Source: a virus. From it: 40,173 bases of DNA. This document shows, in pieces, positions 23,040 through 32,106 of the stretch (position 1 is its first letter; every line of letters begins with the position of its first letter). Below the pieces are notes generated by a model. It saw nothing but the letters and a program-made list of their open reading frames with translations, was not told the origin of the DNA and made no database searches. The stretch is from IMG/VR virus record IMGVR_UViG_3300030419_000291, positions 1 through 40,173 of that record. One strand, 5' to 3'. Both the position numbers and the translations under genes were made by a program.

Positions 23040-23273
23040 ATGGAAATATCCCCAATGATATTTTGGAATGTTGTTCTAACGCTGATTATAGCTCCTGCGT
23101 TTTGGACATTTCGTGCATTAGTATCTGAAGTAAAAAGAATAGATATATTATTAAATAAAACAAGAGAAGAATATGCTACTCGTGGTGATATGCATAATGA
23201 AATGCAACAAGTCATGGAAGCATTACATAGACTAGAAGACAAACTAGATAGAGCATTACAAAAGGATAAATAA
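23040..23273 (+). CDS. Small protein with N-terminal anchor and coiled coil
   Basis: 77 residues. One hydrophobic helix (about 5-26: PMIFWNVVLTLIIAPAFWTF), then a charged coiled coil (ALVSEVKRIDILLNKTREEY ... EALHRLEDKLDRALQKDK). The topology (N-terminal anchor, soluble helix) is like that of i-spanins or of holin-associated proteins, but no overlapping lipoprotein o-spanin gene is present. It lies after the fibres, far from the other lysis genes. It may be a structural protein of the ejection apparatus. No catalytic residues. Start follows a GGATAA. Confidence 0.6.
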   Translation: MEISPMIFWNVVLTLIIAPAFWTFRALVSEVKRIDILLNKTREEYATRGDMHNEMQQVMEALHRLEDKLDRALQKDK

Positions 23274-23276
23274 TAG

Positions 23277-25292
23277 ATGGCAATGTTTAGAGCATTTAAA
23301 CCTGAAGGGTTAAATAAGATTGCTAAAGCTATGGGTTATCAAGGTGATATGAAAGAGTTTGGAACTTTCTTAGAAGAAAATCCTGATAAGCAAGAGCAGA
23401 TGCAAAGATATACAAATACAGCTATGCGAATGGCTCAAGGTGGTTTAGCATTTCAACAAGGTGGAACACCACCTAATTTAGAACTAACCACTCCTGCTTC
23501 ACCTAGACCTGTAAATATTCCTCAAACAGGTGTAACACCGATTGATACACCTACAACTTCAATGACTAGACCTACACAAGCTCCTGTGCCTGTAGCTAGT
23601 CCTAACCCTAATCAAACTATTGGTCAAGTAACAGCACAACAAATGGTTAATCCTGCTTTAGCTCAAGGTGCAGTAACACAAGCATCTTTAACTCCTACTG
23701 AAGCAGGACAATATGTTAATCCTCAAGGAGGACAATTAGTAGGCACTATACAAGCTCCTACTTCTATAGCTACCACAGCACAAGTAACTCCACAAGCAGA
23801 AACACAAGCAAATATTTTAGAAGCTGTGCAAGCAACACCTGCTATAAATCAAGCGTTGCAAGCTACACAAGCTTCTCAAGCTAATCCTGATGACCCTAGA
23901 GTTAAAGTTACAGCAGCTCAACAAACTGCTTCAAGTGTTGGTAATTTACAAGCTGCTCAAGGGCAAGCTACCCTTATAGATAATCCTATTCAAAGACAAA
24001 TACAAGAAGGTGAATTAATATCTTCTGCTGCTAATGCACAAACAGCAAGTAATTTTACAGAACAAGTACAAGCTGCAACAGCAACACCTTCTGAAAAAGC
24101 AACAGTGCAAGGACAGCTTGCAAGTTTAACTGCTAACTTTGATGCAACAAATCCCCCTGCATGGGCTGCAGGTGCATTAAGAGGGGTACAAGCACAGATG
24201 GCACAAAGAGGTTTAGGTGCTTCATCAATGGCAGGGCAAGCTATGGTTCAAGCAGTATTAGAATCAGCACTTCCTTTAGCACAAGCTGATGCACAGTTAC
24301 AAGCATCTTTTGAAACACAGAATTTATCTAATCGACAGCAACGAGCAATGTTAGCTGCTCAACAGAGAGCAACATTTATAGGACAAGAGTTTGACCAAGA
24401 GTTTCAAACGAGAGTACAAAATGCTGCAAAGATAGGGGATATCGCTAATCAAAACTTTACTGCTGAACAACAAATAGAAATAGAAAATTCTAGGTTAGCT
24501 AATACTATGAATTTAAATAATCTATCTAATAGACAAGCACTTGTTGTTGCAGAAGCAAGTGCATTAGCTAATATGGATTTATCTAATCTTAATAATAGAC
24601 AACAAGCTGCTGTACAAAATGCACAATCATTTTTACAAACAGATATGGCTAATTTATCTAATAGACAACAAACAGATTTATTTAAAGCCCAACAAAGAAT
24701 ACAATCTTTGTTTACTGACCAATCAGCACAAAATGCCGCTAGACAATTTAATGCAACAAGTCAAAATCAAGTTGACCAATTCTTTGCTAATTTAGGTACA
24801 CAAGTTTCACAGTTTAATGCATCACAATCTAATGCACAAGCACAGTTTAATGCAGGGCAAGCAAATACGATTGATAGATTTAATGCTGAATTAAATAATC
24901 AACGTGACCAATTTAATGCACAGAATCAAATTGTAATTGCACAGAATAATGCTCAATGGAGAAGGCAACTTGCAACAGCAGATACAGCAGCAATTAATCG
25001 TGCTAATGAAATAAATGCTGCAGCAGTTTTAGGTTTATCAAAAGAAGCTTATCAAAACTTGTGGCAGTATTATGGTGATACAATGGAATGGGCTTGGACT
25101 TCTGCTGAGAATAATGCAGAAAGATTAACACAAATGGCTGTAGCAGAATTAGATGCTAAAGCTAGAAAAGATTTAGGTAAACTACAAGTAGATGCAAATG
25201 CTAGTGGAGCTATCGGTGGTTTTATAACAGATGTATTTACAAGTCCAATGACAGGAACACTGTTAGGTAGTATTCCGGGATTAGGAGGATAA
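23277..25292 (+). CDS. Probable internal virion protein, Ala/Gln/Asn-rich
   Basis: 671 residues. The N-terminus FRAFKPEGLNKIAKAMGYQG then MKEFGTFLEENPDKQEQMQR followed by MRMAQGGLAFQQGG is a block I recall in marine podovirus virion proteins. A Pro/Thr/Gln-rich linker follows. The C-terminal half is helical, with four NLSNRQQ-like repeats, then FNA repeats (QFNA at short intervals, about residues 485-560), and ends in a Gly-rich stretch TGTLLGSIPGLGG. Long Ala/Gln-rich helical proteins here match the position of T7 gp14/gp15-type ejection proteins. No catalytic domain recognised. The gene starts 3 bases after the previous stop. Confidence 0.7.
   Translation: MAMFRAFKPEGLNKIAKAMGYQGDMKEFGTFLEENPDKQEQMQRYTNTAMRMAQGGLAFQQGGTPPNLELTTPASPRPVNIPQTGVTPIDTPTTSMTRPTQAPVPVASPNPNQTIGQVTAQQMVNPALAQGAVTQASLTPTEAGQYVNPQGGQLVGTIQAPTSIATTAQVTPQAETQANILEAVQATPAINQALQATQASQANPDDPRVKVTAAQQTASSVGNLQAAQGQATLIDNPIQRQIQEGELISSAANAQTASNFTEQVQAATATPSEKATVQGQLASLTANFDATNPPAWAAGALRGVQAQMAQRGLGASSMAGQAMVQAVLESALPLAQADAQLQASFETQNLSNRQQRAMLAAQQRATFIGQEFDQEFQTRVQNAAKIGDIANQNFTAEQQIEIENSRLANTMNLNNLSNRQALVVAEASALANMDLSNLNNRQQAAVQNAQSFLQTDMANLSNRQQTDLFKAQQRIQSLFTDQSAQNAARQFNATSQNQVDQFFANLGTQVSQFNASQSNAQAQFNAGQANTIDRFNAELNNQRDQFNAQNQIVIAQNNAQWRRQLATADTAAINRANEINAAAVLGLSKEAYQNLWQYYGDTMEWAWTSAENNAERLTQMAVAELDAKARKDLGKLQVDANASGAIGGFITDVFTSPMTGTLLGSIPGLGG
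24320..24965 (+). repeat. NLSNRQQ and FNA repeats in the internal virion protein gene
   Basis: Four NL(S/N)NRQ(Q/A) copies begin near 24322, 24519, 24588 and 24651. At least five FNA copies (as QFNA or RFNA) follow between about 24745 and 24925. The spacing of the last NRQ units is about 66 bases. This suggests a helical repeat that packs lengthwise, for example in an ejection tube. Confidence 0.6.
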
Positions 25293-25294
25293 AC

Positions 25295-25531
25295 ATGACA
25301 ACAAATAATTTTAAAGAACCTGCAAGATTGTCTATGCCTTATTTTAGAAAAATGGTAGACAATATAAATTTACAACCAAAAGAACAACCAAAAAAAAGAG
25401 GATTACTTGCTCCTGTAAGTATGTCTATGAATAATGTAGAAACTAGAACAAATAGTCCTTTACTAAAAGCTGCTCGATATGCAAGGCAGATAAGAGATGA
25501 ATTTGAAAGTAAAATAAATGGCATTTCGTGA
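25295..25531 (+). CDS. Small structural protein, hypothetical
   Basis: 78 residues, basic, with RLSMPYFRKMVDNINLQPKE, KKRGLLAPVSMSMNNVETRT and a helical end YARQIRDEFESKING. The KKRGLLAP segment resembles the GGL-type motif and KPKGLMARK of the next protein. No family with known function recognised. It lies between two internal virion protein genes behind GGAGGATAAAC and overlaps the next start by 14 bases, so it is probably made with them. Confidence 0.65.
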   Translation: MTTNNFKEPARLSMPYFRKMVDNINLQPKEQPKKRGLLAPVSMSMNNVETRTNSPLLKAARYARQIRDEFESKINGIS

Positions 25532-26045
25532 AGTAGATAATTTTGATGCACCAATAGCAGGTATGAGTTTAACACATGAGCTAGGGGCTCGTGCTTGGCA
25601 AACTCCACCTGAACTTGCTACTTTAGATGAAGCAATCGGTTTTTATATCCCTAGATTGTCAGATAAAAACTTTGCAAACAAAGCTTTAGATATTATAGAA
25701 TCTGGAGTTCCTATAACCTCTTTAGCAGAAGTTTTAACTCTAGGTGGTGTAATGGAAGGATTGCATACGATTGATGTTGCTGTATTAATTAATCCTATAT
25801 TAGTAGAATTTTTAGAAGGCATGGCAAAAATAACAGATACAAAATATACATTAGGAGATGTAGATGGTGAAGAAATACCTGATAGGTTATTATTAAATAA
25901 AGCAATGCAAGAGCTTAAAGAAGAGGAAGATACTTTTGAAGATATAAAAGAAGAAAGAAAAAATGAACCTATTGAAGAAGAAGAAGAACAAGAAGAAAAA
26001 CCAAAAGGTTTAATGGCACGTAAAGGAGAACAAGATGAGCTTTAG
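25518..26045 (+). CDS. Conserved virion-associated protein
   Basis: 175 residues. The N-terminal part AGMSLTHELGARAWQTPPEL then ATLDEAIGFYIPRLSD and the middle DIIESGVPITSLAEVLTLGG with VMEGLHTIDVAVLINPILVE form a compact helical domain that I recall in many marine podoviruses and cyanophages. The C-terminal 45 residues are very acidic (EEEEEQEEKPKG) and end GLMARKGEQDEL. Function unknown to me; its place among ejection protein genes suggests a virion component. Overlaps the neighbouring genes at both ends by 11-14 bases. Confidence 0.7.
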   Translation: MAFREVDNFDAPIAGMSLTHELGARAWQTPPELATLDEAIGFYIPRLSDKNFANKALDIIESGVPITSLAEVLTLGGVMEGLHTIDVAVLINPILVEFLEGMAKITDTKYTLGDVDGEEIPDRLLLNKAMQELKEEEDTFEDIKEERKNEPIEEEEEQEEKPKGLMARKGEQDEL

Positions 26046-27975
26046 TTTATTTCATGCTGTTGCAGGTGGTGCAAAAAGAATGTCAGAAAGACTTAATACT
26101 TTAGAAAAAGACACAAAAGACTTGGTTAAAACAAGTGCAGGTCGTATTGCTACAGAGATGGCAAACAATAGAAAAGAAAGAATAAAGAATCGTACAGATT
26201 ATAGAGAAGCTGCAAATAAATTAAAGAGCTTAGGTTTGGGTAATGCACAGATTGAAACAGTTTTACAGGGTGGTTTAGGTGAAGCAGATGCTTTTCTACA
26301 AACTGTGCAGGTTGGTGCAACAAAAGCTGCTTTAGAAAATAAACAATTTAATCAAGAAAATTACATCCAAAATTTATTTAGTGTTAAAGAATTTGGAGAG
26401 GGTAGAACTATTGATGAGCAAGCAGAAGCATTTGCTCAACAGGTTTCACCAATTTCAGTAGATTCTATTACAGATACTGCTAAAAAAATGTCTGCAGGTA
26501 CAAAGTCTTTACTTGGTCAAGTTCCTCAAAATTATTTTGAAAATCAATTAGGGGCTCAAGTTACTGCAATGGGTGGGATTACTCCTGCATCTTACACAGG
26601 TAAGAAGTTTGGTGAGTTTGCAGAAGGAACATATAGAAAAGAACTTGTTACACCAGAATCAATTATAGCTCTTAAAACAGCAGAAGCTAAAGGACAGAAA
26701 GCAGCAGCAGAAGCAAAGGTAGCAGTAGGAACTATAGCCGATAAAATTAGTGCAGAAAAATTACGTAATGATAGAGAAAAGGGAGAAATACGTAAATTAG
26801 AAGAATATACAAAATTCATAGGTGAACAAACACTAACTGAAAGGACATCTAGGTTATTAACTAAATCTAAAATAGCAACAGAAAATATGAATGTAAAATA
26901 TATAGGTGCAAAAATTGATGATATAAATAAAGGAATAGAAAAAACAGATGCAGTAATAGAACAAATAGGGATAGAGAATAATCTTTCTCAAGAAAAGATA
27001 AATATGTTAAAAGCCCAAATAGATGGACAGATAGTTGATAATGATTTAAATAAACTAATTTTAGAATCAAAACCTGAAGAATTAAAAATTAAATTAGAAG
27101 GAATGGTAACTCAAAATGAATTAGTTTCTAAACAAATAGAAAAATTAGATTTAGAAAATCAAAACATTCCAGAAGAAAACCGATTAAATAATGAGTTAAT
27201 ATTATCTAAAATTGAAAATATAAAGTCTGATACTTTTATGAAAGAGATAGAAGGAGATTTATTACAGAAGTATGGTGCTGAAAAAGAAGAGTTAGCGTTA
27301 CGACAAATAGAGTCAGTAATTCTAAAGAACAATAGGTTTAGTGATTTAGAAGAATATCAAACTGCATTATATGTAGCAGCACAAAATGAAACCAATCCTG
27401 AAAGAAAAGCAATGCTAGAGGGAAGAGCAGATAACTTACATAATATTATTAATAAACCCGATGGTTTAAAACCTAATCAATTAAGTCCAGCTTATAATTC
27501 TTTACTTAAGAACTCTCTAACTGATGCTGGTTTTGAAATAGATTTTCAAAATATGGAAGAAGCATTAGTAAAGATTAAAGAAGGAAATCAACCAGAATAT
27601 TTTGCAGCACTTGCATCAACAATTAGACAATTTGAAAGTATCCATGCTCCTACTAATCAAGAAACTCGTAGTAAAAGATTTGTTAGAGCAAAGAAAAAAC
27701 AATATAATAATTTATTAAAAGCGTTTTCTACGGGGAAGGTTGAGTATTCAGGTCAAGAAGAATCAAGAAATGCAGGTCAGTTTCAACTAGATGCAAATAA
27801 TAATTTAGTAAATATGGATGGAAGTAAAGTTAGTGATGAAGATGCTAAAAAATTTGATGGGAAAGTTGGGTTTATAAAATACAGTGATGACAGTGGGCAA
27901 GAGATTGAAGTATATGGTATCTTTAAAGATGGTGATTTTCTTTCTCAAAGTGTAGAGGATTTAATGGAATATTAA
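26035..27975 (+). CDS. Long coiled-coil internal virion protein
   Basis: 646 residues, almost wholly helical and charged. N-terminus FHAVAGGAKRMSERLNTLEK then an Arg/Lys-rich helix. A long coiled coil lies at about residues 245-450 (with INKGIEKTDAVIEQIG; SEKLRND; KIKLEGMVTQNELVSKQIEK). A C-terminal globular part follows (from about residue 560: GQFQLDANNNLVNMDGSKVS, then GFIKYSDDSGQEIEVYGIF). It fits the size and position of a T7 gp15-type ejection protein, but sequence similarity cannot be claimed by eye. It starts 11 bases inside the previous gene and ends one base into the next (TAATG). Confidence 0.65.
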   Translation: MSFSLFHAVAGGAKRMSERLNTLEKDTKDLVKTSAGRIATEMANNRKERIKNRTDYREAANKLKSLGLGNAQIETVLQGGLGEADAFLQTVQVGATKAALENKQFNQENYIQNLFSVKEFGEGRTIDEQAEAFAQQVSPISVDSITDTAKKMSAGTKSLLGQVPQNYFENQLGAQVTAMGGITPASYTGKKFGEFAEGTYRKELVTPESIIALKTAEAKGQKAAAEAKVAVGTIADKISAEKLRNDREKGEIRKLEEYTKFIGEQTLTERTSRLLTKSKIATENMNVKYIGAKIDDINKGIEKTDAVIEQIGIENNLSQEKINMLKAQIDGQIVDNDLNKLILESKPEELKIKLEGMVTQNELVSKQIEKLDLENQNIPEENRLNNELILSKIENIKSDTFMKEIEGDLLQKYGAEKEELALRQIESVILKNNRFSDLEEYQTALYVAAQNETNPERKAMLEGRADNLHNIINKPDGLKPNQLSPAYNSLLKNSLTDAGFEIDFQNMEEALVKIKEGNQPEYFAALASTIRQFESIHAPTNQETRSKRFVRAKKKQYNNLLKAFSTGKVEYSGQEESRNAGQFQLDANNNLVNMDGSKVSDEDAKKFDGKVGFIKYSDDSGQEIEVYGIFKDGDFLSQSVEDLMEY

Positions 27976-30900
27976 TGGTTAAATTTGTAGATACTTTTAG
28001 TAGCTCTAGTGTTACATCATCACCACCTACCACTGCCTTATCAACTACAGATGATGTTACAAAGGAGAAACCTGTTGATGAAGATGTGCAATCTTTTGAT
28101 GACTATTTAAAAAATCAAAAAGATGAACAGAAACAAAATGAAGAATTATTATTACAAGAATATTTAGGAAGTAAAGATGCCTTTTATACTAAAGAGTATT
28201 TAAACACTTTAAAACCTAATCGTTTGTTAGATATTTTATATGAAGAGGATAGAGATTTAGTAAACAAATACATCCCTGAATCAGAAACTGCAAAAGAAAG
28301 AGAATATATAGTAAAGTCAGTTCCTTCTGCGATTGCACCTTTTGTTCGTGTAATTGCTAAAGGGTCTGGCTTTACTGTTATTAAACCCCTTGCTGAAGTA
28401 GACAACGCTATTGCAGAAGATATTGAAAAAACAATGGAAGAAATAAACATTGAAGATATATCTAAAGGAGCAGAAGCAAAGGCTCGTGATTTAACTTTAA
28501 GGGAAAAACATGAGGGGGGTGTAGCCACTCTTATTCAAAAAGTAGGACTAGCAGATAATAATTTTACAGCTAGACAAATGGCTAAAAGCGTTGTAGGTAG
28601 TACAGATGCTGATGCTAAAGCTGTGGGTATTGGGGCTGCTGATTTTGCAGGTTTAGGCAGTATATATGCTTTTCAAGAAGCTGGTCAAGAAATAGAAAGA
28701 TTACGTAATCAAAATGCTAGTGCTGTAAATTATATAGCTCCTGCTGCTGTAATGGGTTTATCTGCTTTAGAAGCGTTCCCTGCAACTAAGCTATTGGCTA
28801 GAGGTGCAAAATCTATTATTAAAGGAACACCCTTTAGAACACCTGTTAAAACGATTGATGAGATAAGAGAAGAAATAGACCTTGCTAAGGTAAGTGAAAA
28901 AGAAAAATATCGAAATGAATTATCTGAAAGAAAATATAATATAGGTTTAGCAAAAGGTGCAACAGAAAGAGTTAGATTAGAAAAAGCTGAAGTTGCTAGA
29001 AAAGAAGCATTAAAAAATCAAGACATCCTTGAAGATTTAATTGAGTCATACGAGTTTAGAAATAAAGTTGATATCTCTAAAGTAGTTGAAGGTAAAAAGG
29101 TAATTGATTATGAAAAAGCTAGAGGTGTTTCTAAATCTAGGTTACATGAATTAGATGGTTTAGATGAAGATTCAATTAGTTCTTTAGGATTTGGAGATGA
29201 AGGATATAGAAATCCTATATTAAATCCAGATAAATTAGACGCAGTTGTTGCTGCTATTGCTGATATAAAAAAAGCAAAACCTGATTCTTTCAAAGATGTA
29301 GGAAAAGGTAAAGACCAAGTATCAACAGTGGAAGCAGTATTTAGAGCAAGTGTTGAACAAGACTTTGTGCAAACAGATAAATTTAAAGACATTCTAACAA
29401 AATATAATTTATCTATGGATGATTACCTTCAGCTTGTTACAGGTTCAGGTTCTCTTGCAGGGTCTGTATTACAAAAGTTTAGAACAATAAAAAATGCTAT
29501 GGGAGTTCAAAAAACTCCAGAAGAATTGTATGAAGAAAAAGTTAGAAAAGCATTAGATGGCAGTGGTTTTAGACAGGGATTTAGAAGGTTTGAAAATGTT
29601 GTAAGAGGTGCTTTGGTATCTGCCATTGCAACTGCTGCTCGTAACTTTGAGGGTTTTCTTATTAGAGCCCCCATAGAAGGATTAACTTCTATGTTTGAAA
29701 ATGGTATTCACATGGCAGCAACAAAGGGAACAAAATTTGAATTAACAGATAATCTTGAAACAATAAAAGAAAATCCTTTTAAAAGAAGTTTTCAAATTTA
29801 TGGAGATATGTTTAGTGACCAAACTAATTTAAAAGACTACACTGATTTTATTTTAAAAAGACCCGAAGCAGGAAGAAATTATGAAAGATTTTATAACCAA
29901 GTTGCTGAGATACAACAAGGTTTAGGAAGAGGGCAAGCAAGAGAAAGACAAATTAAAAAACTTATATTAGCAGAAAAAGAATTAGCTGAAAAAGAAGGTA
30001 GAAAATTTAGTATTCCAGAAGCTAGAAAAAAAGCTGAAGAGATAGCTGATAAGACACCTACGTTTGGAAAAGTTATGGACCATACTTTAACAGAGTTAGA
30101 AGACATGGTTCACTTTTTAAATACCCCAAATAGATTTCAAGAATTTTTAGCTAGGAGAACTTTTTTTCTATCTCACTTAGAACAATTAGTTAAAAGAGAA
30201 TATAAATTAGATTTAATGCCTACACTAAATGAAGGCAAAATAATGGATTTATTTAATGGCACAAGAGGAGTTGTGCCTGAAGGTGCTAGACAGTTTCAAG
30301 AATTAGTTACAGAAGCTACAGAAAGAGCTTTAACTAATACATATGCAGCAGGACCTAAATTTGCACCTTTTAGAAGTGCATTAGATATTTTAAGTGGTAT
30401 TCCCGGCAGTACATTTTTTTTACCTTTCCCTAAATTTATGTTTAAATCTATGGAGTATATGTATGAAACCACTGCAGGACTACCTACTGCAACCGTTAGA
30501 AAAATTCTTTTTGGTAAAGATTTTGTAGGAAAAAAAGGTGAGATAACATATAATGGAGAAATGCTTGCTAGAGGAATGGCAGGTTGGTCAGTGCTTGGTG
30601 GAGCTTTCTTAGCTTCTAAAGCAGGTTTTATTCAAGATGATAATAAAGTTATTGTTAATGATAAAGCTATTGATATTACACCACAATTTCCAGCAGCACA
30701 ATTAGCATATTTAGGAAAAGCTATTGATAAATTATTGACTGGTGGTAAAGGAGATTTTGATAGATGGTTTAGAGCAAATGAATTTATTAAACTATTTTCA
30801 GGAACAAATTTTAGAGTTAATACAGGATTAGGAGATTTTGTAGATGATATCTATAGGGCACTTAATAATACAGCTAAAGTAGGTAGTCGAGAAAAAATGA

Positions 30901-31769
30901 TAAGAGATGCAGGTTCTTTTATTGCAGAAATAGGAAGTCGTCTTTTTCAACCTTATCAACAAGTTATTGATTTTGAAAGAGCAGTTGGATTACGTGATAG
31001 AAATATACGTACATATAGAAAACCACCTATATTGGAATCAGGAGAAGAGAATGTTCTTATAGATAGTCTTAGAGTTTTTGGACAAGGAATGGAAGAAAAA
31101 TTTAGACAGAAAGGTCTTATACCTCAAGAAGTATATAAAGAAGGAGATACGATACCTGAAGGTAAAAAGGTAGGAGATTTTAAAAACCCTAGAAAAGAAT
31201 ATGCTATAAAGCAAGGGGGTAGACAAATAAACTATCCAGCATATAAACTTATATTGGGTGTAAATGTAATGGATAAATATACAGAAGAAGAAGAATATTT
31301 GCATAGTCTTGGTATACAGGACTATGATATACAAAGTCGTTTAAATTTAGGTGATGATATAGACAATGCATTAAATGAAACTATAAATGGTATTATGCCA
31401 ATATTAGTTAGACAAACAAAAGCAAAGGAAGAAAGCTTTTTTAGATTTCTTAAAAATCTAAGTAAAAGAAAAAATAAAAAATTTGATGAGGACCAAGCTA
31501 GAAGTGACTCTAAAGAATTTGCTAAAAGTTCATTTGAAACAAGATTAAAGATTCTTAAAACAAAATTTAATACACAGTTTGGTAAATTTAGAGGGTCTTC
31601 TAATCCACGTTATTTTGAAGAACTTTTTAAACTTAAAAATTATTCTAAAGACGTACAAAGAAAAGGAGAAATTTTGTTTAGAAATTATAACGGCAGAACA
31701 CCTAATTTAAATGATGTAAAAGATGTAAAAGCATTAAATGACATTATTAAAAAATCAAAAGATTTATAA
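27975..31769 (+). CDS. Giant internal virion/ejection protein
   Basis: 1264 residues, the largest gene of the window and last of the structural series. A Ser/Thr-rich N-terminus is followed by helices. Two hydrophobic stretches lie at about 216-232 and 251-276 (NYIAPAAVMGLSALEAFPAT) and another at about 862-885 (GWSVLGGAFLASKAG). There are conserved-looking blocks FLIRAPIEGLTSMFENGIHM and FHLNTPN-like VHFLNTPNRFQEFLARRTFF. No lysozyme or transglycosylase motif is visible, unlike T7 gp16. Size and location fit a large ejection protein that crosses the envelope with the DNA. The stop overlaps the end of a minus-strand gene by 6 bases. Confidence 0.75.
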   Translation: MVKFVDTFSSSSVTSSPPTTALSTTDDVTKEKPVDEDVQSFDDYLKNQKDEQKQNEELLLQEYLGSKDAFYTKEYLNTLKPNRLLDILYEEDRDLVNKYIPESETAKEREYIVKSVPSAIAPFVRVIAKGSGFTVIKPLAEVDNAIAEDIEKTMEEINIEDISKGAEAKARDLTLREKHEGGVATLIQKVGLADNNFTARQMAKSVVGSTDADAKAVGIGAADFAGLGSIYAFQEAGQEIERLRNQNASAVNYIAPAAVMGLSALEAFPATKLLARGAKSIIKGTPFRTPVKTIDEIREEIDLAKVSEKEKYRNELSERKYNIGLAKGATERVRLEKAEVARKEALKNQDILEDLIESYEFRNKVDISKVVEGKKVIDYEKARGVSKSRLHELDGLDEDSISSLGFGDEGYRNPILNPDKLDAVVAAIADIKKAKPDSFKDVGKGKDQVSTVEAVFRASVEQDFVQTDKFKDILTKYNLSMDDYLQLVTGSGSLAGSVLQKFRTIKNAMGVQKTPEELYEEKVRKALDGSGFRQGFRRFENVVRGALVSAIATAARNFEGFLIRAPIEGLTSMFENGIHMAATKGTKFELTDNLETIKENPFKRSFQIYGDMFSDQTNLKDYTDFILKRPEAGRNYERFYNQVAEIQQGLGRGQARERQIKKLILAEKELAEKEGRKFSIPEARKKAEEIADKTPTFGKVMDHTLTELEDMVHFLNTPNRFQEFLARRTFFLSHLEQLVKREYKLDLMPTLNEGKIMDLFNGTRGVVPEGARQFQELVTEATERALTNTYAAGPKFAPFRSALDILSGIPGSTFFLPFPKFMFKSMEYMYETTAGLPTATVRKILFGKDFVGKKGEITYNGEMLARGMAGWSVLGGAFLASKAGFIQDDNKVIVNDKAIDITPQFPAAQLAYLGKAIDKLLTGGKGDFDRWFRANEFIKLFSGTNFRVNTGLGDFVDDIYRALNNTAKVGSREKMIRDAGSFIAEIGSRLFQPYQQVIDFERAVGLRDRNIRTYRKPPILESGEENVLIDSLRVFGQGMEEKFRQKGLIPQEVYKEGDTIPEGKKVGDFKNPRKEYAIKQGGRQINYPAYKLILGVNVMDKYTEEEEYLHSLGIQDYDIQSRLNLGDDIDNALNETINGIMPILVRQTKAKEESFFRFLKNLSKRKNKKFDEDQARSDSKEFAKSSFETRLKILKTKFNTQFGKFRGSSNPRYFEELFKLKNYSKDVQRKGEILFRNYNGRTPNLNDVKDVKALNDIIKKSKDL

Positions 31770-31919
31770 TCTAATTAATAAGTTATAAACTTCTTGTAAT
31801 TTAATACGACAAGATTCTAACAGTGCTGTTGTAGCTTTTATATCTGCTAGAATCTTATCCTTATCTACATCTTTTTTATTTTTTAGAAACTCTTTAGCTT
31901 CTTGCTCTAACTTGTTCAC
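31764..31919 (-). CDS. 51-residue coiled-coil hypothetical protein
   Basis: Minus strand, GTG start at 31917-31919 and stop at 31764-31766. The product begins MNKLEQEAKEFLKNKKDVDK and continues with LADIKATTALLESCRIKLQE, ending VYNLLIRL; it reads as one amphipathic helix pair. It overlaps the end of the previous minus-strand gene by 26 bases and the 3' end of the 1264-residue plus-strand gene by 6 bases. No recognised family. It would be the last gene of the replication operon. The ribosome binding site is weak (AAAGAAAG), so the confidence is limited. Confidence 0.5.
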   Translation of the reverse strand: MNKLEQEAKEFLKNKKDVDKDKILADIKATTALLESCRIKLQEVYNLLIRL

Positions 31920-32106
31920 GTTGTTTTACTTTCTTTAAATTTTCAAAGTAAGCTGTATTAAAACCTCTTTGCCATTCTCTATGTTGCATAGAGTTTTGTT
32001 TTAACTTACTATCTAAATTACCTCTTTTAAAGGCTTTATATCCCCACCCAAATTGAATACTTAGTGGAGCATCATACTTACTTAGATTTCTTCTCTGTGT
32101 TCTCAT
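31894..32106 (-). CDS. RMF-like small basic protein
   Basis: 70 residues, basic. Residues 20-53 show GWGYKAFKRGN, then N38, then HREWQRGFNTAY. This matches the signature of ribosome modulation factor and CrpP-like phage proteins: Gly-x-x-Ala-(x)3-Gly, an Asn before a short loop, then (R)EW-x-x-G(F/W)-x-x-A. RMF dimerises 70S ribosomes in stationary phase. The role here is inferred: it could alter host ribosomes, or bind other RNA or nucleic acid. RMF is usually about 55 residues; this one has a basic C-terminal tail of 15 extra. A strong GAGGAG site precedes the start. It overlaps the upstream gene by 29 bases. Confidence 0.6.
   Translation of the reverse strand: MRTQRRNLSKYDAPLSIQFGWGYKAFKRGNLDSKLKQNSMQHREWQRGFNTAYFENLKKVKQREQVRARS

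Noticed and set aside
31770-31800. Possible bidirectional terminator at the convergent gene ends (AAGTT ATA AACTT)
   Set aside because: The stem is 5 base pairs with a loop of 3 and A/T only, with no T-tract; too weak to call.
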